DNA of 20,763 bases from Acidobacteriota bacterium (GTDB lineage: Bacteria > Acidobacteriota > Terriglobia > Bryobacterales > JACQDG01), in contig JACQDG010000358.1 of NCBI GenBank assembly GCA_016201185.1, positions 1 through 20,763 of the forward strand. The letters are read 5' to 3'. Below the pieces are notes generated by a model that did not search any database, was not told the DNA's origin, and was given only the letters and a program-made list of their open reading frames with translations. Both the position numbers and the translations under genes were made by a program. Positions within the stretch are counted from its first letter, which is position 1. The number at the start of each line of letters is the position of its first letter. Shown here piece by piece: positions 1 to 6,140 of the stretch.

Positions 1-1
1 C

Positions 2-331
2 CAGGCCGGATGGAAGTGCGACACCTGCCGCCGTTTAGGCCTGGAGAAGAAGCGCGGCTGCGGCTGGCTGGAAGGAAAGGAAAAAGGCGACAGCCCGGTG
101 GTATGGCTGTGGCAGAACCCCGGGCGGCCGGGGGACACCGTGGCGACGACGGAGTGTCCGGTCAGCTATGTAAGCGCGGATAGTATGGCGCTGCTGGAGG
201 ACTTCTACGCGCACCAGGCTCTGGGCAGGGGAGAGGAAATCCTGCGGTGGCCGGCGCGGCGAGTCGATGCATTTGCGCTGCTGAAGGCGGAGCTGAGGAA
301 AACGGAGCCGGGAGCAAATGGCAAGCAGTGA
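2..331 (+). CDS. Cys-containing small phage protein, 5' end outside window
   Basis: The frame is open from the left edge to a TGA at 329-331, so the start lies outside the window; a GTG at 98 is only an internal start candidate. The visible part has a CDTC pair, a third Cys in RGCGW and a fourth in TECPVSYVS, a spacing that could hold zinc. The C-terminal half (ALLEDFYAHQALG...LRWPARRVDAFALLKAEL) looks helical. Its place directly before a tape-measure-like gene, with a 14-nt overlap, is where tail assembly chaperones sit in long-tailed phages. A chaperone or tail-completion role is therefore plausible, but this is inferred from position only. I do not recognise the family with certainty. Confidence 0.6.
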   Translation, partial: QAGWKCDTCRRLGLEKKRGCGWLEGKEKGDSPVVWLWQNPGRPGDTVATTECPVSYVSADSMALLEDFYAHQALGRGEEILRWPARRVDAFALLKAELRKTEPGANGKQ

Positions 332-1010
332 TCTGGAAAAACTGGCTGAGGCGCAGCGTGAAACAATTCAGGCGCTGGCGGAGCTGACGCACCAGTTGGT
401 GAGTGGCCCGGAGCCGGCGGCCACCGCGGCTATCACGGGCAAGCAGGCGGACGCTGCGGGGCCCGCCGGAGGAAGTACGGGGCTCCAGCAAGCGCTGGAA
501 TCGACATCGGCGGTCATCGGCACCTTGGGACAGGCAACCCAAGACAACACACAGGCATTAACAGGCCTCAGCAAGGATCTGGGGGCCCTGCCCTCGCTGC
601 TGGCCGGGCTGGCGGGCGGCCTCCAAAACGGAAGCGGACTGCTAAGCGGGATTCTAGGCAGCGGCCTGGGCCTGGCATCGCTGGGACTGAAGATCGCCGG
701 ACTGTTCGGAGGGGGTAGGAGAGACCAGCCGGCGGCGTTGAGCCCCTTCGTCGAGCCGCCGTCGCTTACACTCGAACTCGCCAACACGGACAACATCCTG
801 GCGGGGTCTCCGCGGGTGGATGCGGGGCAACAGGGGGAGGTTCGAACGAGCGGGCCGCAGCAGACGGTCTTGTATCAGCCGCAGGTGACGGTGAATGTGA
901 GCGCCATGGACAGCCAGTCGTTCCTGGACCGATCGGGAGACATAGCCCGGGCGGTGCGGGAGGCGATGCTGCACATGCATCCGGTGAATGACCTCATCAG
1001 CGAGTTGTAG
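318..1010 (+). CDS. Short tape-measure-like tail protein
   Basis: This 230-residue protein overlaps the preceding gene by 14 nt. Residues 1-30 are helical (LEKLAEAQRETIQALAELTH), 31-90 are Ala/Gly/Thr-rich, and 91-135 are a Gly/Leu-rich hydrophobic stretch (LLAGLAGG...LLSGILGSGLGLASLGLKIAG) like the membrane-active segments of tape measures. The C-terminus (about 188-222, VTVNVSAMDSQSFLDRSGDIARAVREAM) resembles the conserved tail end of tape-measure and GTA gp11-type proteins. Position just before the gpM/gpL-like genes fits. It is far shorter than usual tape measures (typically 600 to over 1000 residues), so it may be a remnant, one piece of a split tape measure, or the ruler of a very short tail. 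It ends on TAG; reading on gives no protein-like sequence, so this TAG looks like a true stop. Confidence 0.6.
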   Translation: MASSDLEKLAEAQRETIQALAELTHQLVSGPEPAATAAITGKQADAAGPAGGSTGLQQALESTSAVIGTLGQATQDNTQALTGLSKDLGALPSLLAGLAGGLQNGSGLLSGILGSGLGLASLGLKIAGLFGGGRRDQPAALSPFVEPPSLTLELANTDNILAGSPRVDAGQQGEVRTSGPQQTVLYQPQVTVNVSAMDSQSFLDRSGDIARAVREAMLHMHPVNDLISEL

Positions 1011-1044
1011 GCAGGGGTAGGCGGGGGGAGCGCAAGGAACGGAC

Positions 1045-1404
1045 ATGGCGCAATTTCCCAAGTTGAAGACGGGTGCGGTGGCGCAGTATCCGGCGGTGCG
1101 GGAGCAGAGGTACTCAACCGAGGTGAACCGGTTCCTGGACAACGCGGAGCAGCGGTACCGGGACTACGCGGCCGGGCGGAGGCGGTGGGTCATTGCGCTG
1201 GAGAAGCTGGATGAGACAGAGACAGCAACGCTGGCGCGGTTCTTCGAGGAGCAGCAGGGGCGCTTCGGAACGTTCGATTTCGAGGACCCGTGGACGGGGA
1301 TGGTGACCGCAAACTGCCGGTTTGGGGAAGACCAGTTTCCGATGCAGGAAGCAAGCGAATCCCGCTGCTCGTTGCGGTTGACGGTGGAAGAAGTGCCGGG
1401 CTGA
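1045..1404 (+). CDS. Tail-tip protein, lambda gpM / DUF2460-like
   Basis: This 119-residue protein follows a good ribosome site (AAGGAA, about 6 nt before ATG). Length and layout match the lambda gpM type of small distal-tail protein: an N-terminal strand pair with TxVNRFLDNAEQRY, a helix (LDETETATLARFFEEQQG) in the place of the gpM 'EATVLESFLEEHGG' helix, then FGTFDFEDPWTG and a closing beta hairpin (CRFGEDQF...CSLRLTVEE). Such proteins form the ring linking the tube to the tail hub. The next gene begins 4 nt after the TGA and is a paralogue with the same core. I am confident of the tail-tip class but not of the exact Pfam family. Confidence 0.7.
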   Translation: MAQFPKLKTGAVAQYPAVREQRYSTEVNRFLDNAEQRYRDYAAGRRRWVIALEKLDETETATLARFFEEQQGRFGTFDFEDPWTGMVTANCRFGEDQFPMQEASESRCSLRLTVEEVPG

Positions 1405-1408
1405 CACG

Positions 1409-2188
1409 ATGCTGTACTTTCCGCAACTTTCGAGCGGGGCGATATCGCAACTTCCACTGCGGCGGCGGACCGGGTACCGGACACTGTTGAACCAGCCGCT
1501 GGGCGGAAGCGAAATCCGGGTCGAGGATGCGGACCTCTTCGAACGATCCTGGGAACTGCCGCTGGATGAGCTGAGCGACGGCGAATGGCAGGCAATCCAG
1601 AACTTATTTTTTGCCACAGAGGGCCGGCTGAAAAGCTTCCTCTTCCTGGAGCCCGGAGAAAATCTGCTCGCCTGGAGCCAGAACTTCACCGCGGCAGCCT
1701 GGACGGCGACCGGGGTGAGCGTGACCGGAGGGATCGGGGATCCGTTCGGGGGCACGGCGGCGAGCTCCTTGTCCGGGGCCGGGTCGATTACCCAGAGCCT
1801 GAATATTCCGGCGTGGCTGCAATATGCGGCGAGCATCTGGGCGCGGACGAGCGGGCCGGGGGCCGGGCTCCAGCTCAGCGACGGAGGATCGCAGCAACAG
1901 ACGGCCGGGTTCATCTCCGACGGGCAGTGGCGGCGGTACAGCCTGCACACCGCCTGGACGACGACGTCGGAGACGGTGCAGTTCAGGGTGGCGGCGCCCG
2001 GGGCGGTGGACATCTACGGGGCGCAACTCGAGGCCCAGCCGGCGGCGTCGGCCTACAAAAAGACGCTCGCAGTGGGAGGGGTGCATCCGGGTGCGCGGTT
2101 CGATAGCGACACACTTGGGGACCGCGCCACCGGACCGGGTCGCCATTCCAGCATCGTTCGCATCGCATGGACACCATCGCAAACCTGA
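1409..2188 (+). CDS. Second gpM-like tail-tip protein with inserted carbohydrate-binding-like module
   Basis: A 259-residue protein. Residues 1-85 repeat the core of the preceding gene (LFERSWELPLDELSDGEW...FFATEGRLKSFLFLEPG), and residues 219-252 (ARFDSDTLG...HSSIVRIAW) match its closing hairpin (CRFGEDQF...CSLRLTVEE). Between them, about 86-217, sits a beta-rich module beginning NLLAWSQNFTAAAWTATGVSVTGG and ending VDIYGAQLEAQPAASAYKKT. That start and end are typical of the jelly-roll, carbohydrate-binding-like modules common in phage tail proteins. The simplest reading is a gpM-type fold with a sugar-binding domain inserted in one loop, which would display it at the tail tip. The last 22 nt overlap the next gene, suggesting translational coupling. 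Confidence 0.7.
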   Translation: MLYFPQLSSGAISQLPLRRRTGYRTLLNQPLGGSEIRVEDADLFERSWELPLDELSDGEWQAIQNLFFATEGRLKSFLFLEPGENLLAWSQNFTAAAWTATGVSVTGGIGDPFGGTAASSLSGAGSITQSLNIPAWLQYAASIWARTSGPGAGLQLSDGGSQQQTAGFISDGQWRRYSLHTAWTTTSETVQFRVAAPGAVDIYGAQLEAQPAASAYKKTLAVGGVHPGARFDSDTLGDRATGPGRHSSIVRIAWTPSQT

Positions 2189-2625
2189 AAGAGCAGGTGA
2201 TGGCGCAGACGCCGCTGCTGTTGTTCGACGCGGCGTTGGCCAACGGCCAAACGGAACGCTGGAGCACGCACCAGGTGACCTTCAACGGACAGGCATACAG
2301 CGCGCGAGTGCTCAAGCACAACCTGTTTGAGATCCAGACGGCCAGCGAGCAGGGCATTGACGCGGTGCCGAAGCTGGCGCTGACGCTGGCCAACGCTGAT
2401 TCTCATTTTTCCCAGATGGAAGCAGCGGTCGGCTTCAAAGGCGCAAAGCTGAAAGCGACGTTCCTGTTTTTCGACCTGGTGGGAGGCGGGCCGGCGACGG
2501 AAAGCCTGGTGCTGTTCCAGGGGATCTTCAACCCGCCGGAAAGCATCACGGAAGAAATTTTTCGGATCAGCGCGACGAACCGCATGAACATGCAACGGGT
2601 GCTGCTGCCCCCGGTGCGGATCTAG
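2167..2625 (+). CDS. gpL-like tail-tip N-terminal domain (first piece of split hub gene)
   Basis: This piece is 152 residues, beginning inside the end of the previous gene. The start is uncertain: ATG 2167 lacks a clear Shine-Dalgarno sequence, and an in-frame ATG at 2200 follows a weak AGAGCAGG. The sequence TERWSTHQVTFNGQAYSARVL, then IDAVPKLALTLANADSHFSQMEAAVGFKGAKLKATFLFFD, follows the lambda gpL / DUF2163 pattern of a beta-rich hub adaptor. The region before the TAG (FRISATNRMNMQRVLLPPVRI) is where gpL leads into its Cys cluster. Here that cluster lies beyond the TAG, so this piece alone would be an incomplete gpL. Confidence 0.65.
   Translation: MDTIANLKEQVMAQTPLLLFDAALANGQTERWSTHQVTFNGQAYSARVLKHNLFEIQTASEQGIDAVPKLALTLANADSHFSQMEAAVGFKGAKLKATFLFFDLVGGGPATESLVLFQGIFNPPESITEEIFRISATNRMNMQRVLLPPVRI
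2623..2625 (+). other. In-frame TAG no. 1 in the hub gene
   Basis: Context is CGG ATC TAG CGG CGG TGC. The codon interrupts VRI-x-RRCPWTFP just before the first Cys of the gpL-like cluster. A C-to-T change in CAG (Gln) would produce it. The base after it is C, which is known to favour amber readthrough in some systems. No stem-loop or hexamer of known readthrough signals was recognised. Confidence 0.6.
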
Positions 2626-2676
2626 CGGCGGTGCCCGTGGACTTTTCCGTCCAACGATGCCGAGCGGCAGGAGGCC

Positions 2677-3489
2677 GTGACCGGAGGAACGGAGGGACGC
2701 TTTTCGCGGTTCTATCGCTGCGGGTACTCGCCGGCGCTGGCGGGAGGCGCCGGCAACCTCGGGCCGGGTGGGCAGCCGTACACGAGCTGCGGCTACACGC
2801 GGGCCGACTGCCAGGCGCGGGGCATGTTCGACACCGACGGCAGCGGGAACATTACGCGGCGGTTCGGGGGGCTGGAATTTGTGCCGCCGACCATCGAGGT
2901 GCGCAGCCACGGCGAGCGGGGGACGCACGCCTCGCCAGTGCAGCCGAACGAGGCGCGCTACAACGACTTTGTTCCTCTGGTGTACGGGACGGGGTGGATC
3001 GAGCCGCTGGTGGTGTTTTCGCGCAACGACGGCAACCTGACTCGGATGGAAGTGCTGTTGTGCCTGGGGGAGCTTAACCAGGTGCTCAAGGTGGTGGTGA
3101 ACCACGTGGAGATTCCCGCCGGGGTGGCGGGCCGGGACATGACCGGCAGCGGCTGGTACAACCCAATCAGCAACGGGGCCAGGGGGGGCGGATTCAACCC
3201 GGATTTCACCGACAGCAGCGGAGCGTCGGCGGGCGACCCTTACGGCAGCATGGCGTGCCTATCGGTAGTGGTGCCCAACCAGATCAACAACGGGACGAGC
3301 CTGCCGCGGGTGAGTGTGCTGCTCGAAGGGTTGAAGGTGGAGAGTTTCGACGCGCAGGGCAGCTCGCTGGGGTTCGCGTTCAACAACAACCCGGCGTGGG
3401 TGCTGCTGGACGTGCTGCGGCGGTCAAACTGGCAGCTCGAGGAAATAGACCTGGCGAGCTTCGCGGCGGCGGCGGCGTTTTCGGACTAG
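2677..3489 (+). CDS. gpL Cys-cluster and hub middle domain (second piece of split hub gene)
   Basis: If translated independently it would start at GTG 2677, with AGGAGG only 2 nt upstream, too close for efficient use. The same frame is open and protein-like from 2626. It carries YRCGYSPALAGGAGNLGPGG, TSCGYTRADCQARGMFD, and FGGLEFVPPTIEVRS...NEARYNDFVPLVYGTGWIEPLVVFSRNDGNLTRMEVLL, a hub region that I associate with long fused tail proteins of Acidobacteriota-type phages (memory, unverified). The last residues (WQLEEIDLASFAAAAAFSD) run into TAG 3487-3489, and the frame continues after it. The first Cys of the cluster (codon 156) is lost if translation begins at 2677. Confidence 0.6.
   Translation: MTGGTEGRFSRFYRCGYSPALAGGAGNLGPGGQPYTSCGYTRADCQARGMFDTDGSGNITRRFGGLEFVPPTIEVRSHGERGTHASPVQPNEARYNDFVPLVYGTGWIEPLVVFSRNDGNLTRMEVLLCLGELNQVLKVVVNHVEIPAGVAGRDMTGSGWYNPISNGARGGGFNPDFTDSSGASAGDPYGSMACLSVVVPNQINNGTSLPRVSVLLEGLKVESFDAQGSSLGFAFNNNPAWVLLDVLRRSNWQLEEIDLASFAAAAAFSD
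3487..3489 (+). other. In-frame TAG no. 2 in the hub gene
   Basis: Context is TTT TCG GAC TAG ACT ATA GCG. It falls between a helix (DLASFAAAAAFSD) and a strand region (TIAATDNNGNPITVKRFQCSL). In relatives as I recall them, an acidic or Gln residue occupies this position, so GAG or CAG to TAG is a likely origin. The following base is A, which is not a strong readthrough context. Confidence 0.55.
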
Positions 3490-3555
3490 ACTATAGCGGC
3501 CACGGACAACAACGGCAACCCGATCACGGTAAAGCGGTTCCAGTGCAGCCTGCAG

Positions 3556-6102
3556 GTGCAGAAGCGGCGCATAGCGGCGGACGTGATCCGGGGCGTAAGA
3601 AACAACGCGCGGCTGCTGCTGAGCTACACCAGCGAGGGGAAGCTGGGGGTGAGGGTGGAGAACAGTCTGGCGCTCGAGCAGCCGCAGAAGCCGGCCGGCT
3701 CGAACGCGCCGGCGATGGTGAACGGGGGCTGGCCGGCCTACGTGTACGCCGACACAACGAGCGGGAGCCCGCCCTCTGCCATCCTGCGGGCCCAGAACGG
3801 GGCATCGACGGTGCGGCTGTGGTCGCGGCCAACGGCCGACACGCCGAACCGGTTCGCCATGGAGTTCCAAGACCGGTTCAATGAATATCAGCAGGACAGT
3901 TTGACGCTAGTGGACGCTGGCGACTGCGCGCGCACGGGGCAGGAGATCACGGGGCGGCTGCTGGTGGAGGGGATTCCGACCTATGACCAGGCGGCGCGGA
4001 TCCTGAAGTTTTTTCTGGACAAGTCTATCAAAGGGAACCGCTACATCGAGTTCGAGACCACGGTGAAGGCCGTGGGGCAGCGGGTGGGCGACTTGATCAC
4101 GGTTACCTACGGAAAAGAGGGGATGGTCAACCAGCCGTTCCGGCTCCTCAAGATCGCGCCCGCGATGAACTACCGGACGGTGCTGCTGACGGCGCAGATC
4201 CACGACGACGCCTGGTACCAGGACACGAACGGCCAGCTGTCCCTGATTCCGGAGACGAGGAGACAGCCGGGAGTAGGGACGCATCTGCCGAACCCGATCA
4301 GCGGGTCGGAGACGGACGCCAACGGCAAGATCCAGTTCGGCATCACCGAATATGAGGTGGCGGGGACGGACGGCTCGATCCTGACAGAAGTGGAGGTAAG
4401 TTTCACACCGCCGGTGGCGGGACGGTCGGCGCGGGCGGGGATCCCGATTGTGAGCCTGCAGCCGACGATCCTGCCGACGGGCGGGACATTGGCGGGCAAC
4501 CAGACGCTGTATTACGCCGTGACGGGGAGCGACGCAGACGGACAAGAGGGCGGCCCGTCGTTTACGGTACGGGCGAAGATCCCGGCGGGAAGCTCGACCA
4601 ACACCGTGCAATTGAACGAGCTGAGCTTCACACCGGGCTCAGCGACGTTCACTGTGTACCGGGGGACGCTGCCGACGCAACTTTACCGGATCGCGTACGG
4701 GTTAGTTTTGGCCGGCCAGTTCACGGACACGGGGCTGGCGGCGGAGCTGGCGACCTCACCAGACCCGCATTACGACCACGCCAATTTCTACTGGCGGCTG
4801 GAAGAGACGGAGGAGAAGTTCGCCACGATCGTAGGGCCGAACCAGGTGGGGGACGCGAGCCTGAGCCTGACGCCGAACGCTTACGTGGGTCACGTGGTGC
4901 GGCTAGTGGAAGGGCAAGGAGAGGGGCAGGAACGCACGATCGCGGCCAACACGGCGACGATCCTCACGGTAGACCGGAACTGGGACGAGGCGCCGGACGG
5001 GACGACGCACTTCGTGGTGAACGAGGCGACGTGGCACTTCGGCGGGCGGGCCCGCAGCAGCCCGGCGCGGTTTCAGATCCCGAACCTGCGAGGACGGGTG
5101 GCCGAGATCAGCGGGAGGGCGGCAAACGCGAACAACATCGAATCGCCGGAAGGGCTGGCGGTGGTGACGCGTTGGAGGATCGGGGGCGGAGGGACGGGAG
5201 TGTCGGACGAGGCGGCGCCGCCGGCGCCGTCGTTCGGGACAGCGGCGCAGGGCGACGGCGCGCTGATCTTCCTGGGAATCGCCTTCCCGTCGCTGGTGAA
5301 TACGCAGGGGATCACATCGGGCATCTTCCGGCTGCACTATCGGGACGAGTTGGAAGGCGTCAGCCCGTATCAACTGGCGACGGCGGTGAACGCCGTTCAG
5401 ACGAGCCTGGCGTTGCATACGCCCGGGAACGCGGCGCCATGGGACCTGATCCAGATCGAGTTTGAACTGATGCGGGTGACGGCGGTCGGGAGCGGCGGGC
5501 TCCAATACACGGTGGAGCGCGGGGCGCACGGCAGCACGGCGGCGCCGCACCCCGCCGGAGCGAGGATTTACCGGCTTCACGACCGGACCGTGGTGACGCC
5601 GTTCGAGCGGAACTTCTTCGGGACGCCGGCGGCCGGAGGGTGGAGCCACTCGGAATGGATGCCGGACATCCGGCTGGCGAGCGGGGAATTTTGGGTGACC
5701 AACCGGTTCGGACCCAGCCCGACCACCGTGGCCAACTACATGGGGCTCGTGGACGGGGGCCAGAGAACACTGCACGGCGGCCAGTTCCATTTCCAGGTGG
5801 AGGGGATCCTGGGAGTATTGGACGACGCAGCGCCGCCGCTATCCGTGCAGCAGAGCTTTTCGATGCGCGATGTGTACGCACAGGTGAAGACGGCGCCGGC
5901 GGGCGCGAACCTGGAGGTCAGGGTCAGCCAGGACGGGCAGGAAATTGCCCGCTGCACGATTGCCGACGGGCAGACGGTCAGCCCGCCGGTGGACGGCGCC
6001 GAGCTCGGGGTGTTGACGGGTGGAGGCACGCTCGCGCTCGACATCCTGTCGGTAGGGACGACTTATCCCGGCCGGGATTTGACTGTGACGATCCGGGTGT
6101 AG
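3556..6102 (+). CDS. gpJ/Phage-tail_3-like tail hub C-terminal region (third piece of split hub gene)
   Basis: The frame is open from 3490. GTG 3556 is the first usable start but lies inside coding-like sequence and has no Shine-Dalgarno. Numbering from 3556 (848 residues): 1-230 is a tail-hub region (IAADVIRGVRNNARLLLSY, EFQDRFNEYQQDSLTLVD, ILKFFLDKSIKGNRYIEF, YRTVLLTAQIHDDAWYQDTNG). Residues 290-410 look like a fibronectin-type module (GGTLAGNQTLYYAVTGSDADGQ, FTVYRGTLPTQLYRIA, DHANFYWRLE). The remaining region is beta-rich and ends in a further receptor-facing domain. This is the central fibre/hub class that contacts the cell in lambda-like phages. It ends on TAG 38 nt before the next ATG; reading past that stop gives no protein-like sequence. 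Confidence 0.65.
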   Translation: MQKRRIAADVIRGVRNNARLLLSYTSEGKLGVRVENSLALEQPQKPAGSNAPAMVNGGWPAYVYADTTSGSPPSAILRAQNGASTVRLWSRPTADTPNRFAMEFQDRFNEYQQDSLTLVDAGDCARTGQEITGRLLVEGIPTYDQAARILKFFLDKSIKGNRYIEFETTVKAVGQRVGDLITVTYGKEGMVNQPFRLLKIAPAMNYRTVLLTAQIHDDAWYQDTNGQLSLIPETRRQPGVGTHLPNPISGSETDANGKIQFGITEYEVAGTDGSILTEVEVSFTPPVAGRSARAGIPIVSLQPTILPTGGTLAGNQTLYYAVTGSDADGQEGGPSFTVRAKIPAGSSTNTVQLNELSFTPGSATFTVYRGTLPTQLYRIAYGLVLAGQFTDTGLAAELATSPDPHYDHANFYWRLEETEEKFATIVGPNQVGDASLSLTPNAYVGHVVRLVEGQGEGQERTIAANTATILTVDRNWDEAPDGTTHFVVNEATWHFGGRARSSPARFQIPNLRGRVAEISGRAANANNIESPEGLAVVTRWRIGGGGTGVSDEAAPPAPSFGTAAQGDGALIFLGIAFPSLVNTQGITSGIFRLHYRDELEGVSPYQLATAVNAVQTSLALHTPGNAAPWDLIQIEFELMRVTAVGSGGLQYTVERGAHGSTAAPHPAGARIYRLHDRTVVTPFERNFFGTPAAGGWSHSEWMPDIRLASGEFWVTNRFGPSPTTVANYMGLVDGGQRTLHGGQFHFQVEGILGVLDDAAPPLSVQQSFSMRDVYAQVKTAPAGANLEVRVSQDGQEIARCTIADGQTVSPPVDGAELGVLTGGGTLALDILSVGTTYPGRDLTVTIRV

Positions 6103-6140
6103 AGCACCGCTTCCTTACGGTCGCGGCTCGGTGATCTGCC

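Larger units (their letters stand above)
2167..6102 (+). other. Composite tail hub gene (gpL + gpJ-like) interrupted by two in-frame TAG codons
   Basis: One reading frame runs 1311 codons from ATG 2167 to TAG 6100-6102, interrupted only by TAG at 2623-2625 (codon 153) and TAG at 3487-3489 (codon 441). There is no frame change and no other stop. Protein-like sequence continues directly across both codons (VRI-stop-RRCPWTFP and FSD-stop-TIAATDNNGN), and neither downstream piece has a convincing start close to the break. The whole reads as an N-terminal gpL-like domain, a four-Cys cluster (C156, C185, C208, C215), a hub domain, and a long C-terminal gpJ/Phage-tail_3-like region with beta modules. 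I infer an ancestral single tail-hub protein. Whether it is now dead, read through, or made as separate pieces cannot be decided from sequence. The three pieces are listed separately. Confidence 0.7.

Noticed and set aside
2053..3105. Long - strand open frames opposite the tail genes (for example 2053-3105 and 4903-5790)
   Set aside because: Arg/Pro/His-rich shadow translations produced by high GC at codon third positions; no recognisable domain or ribosome site.
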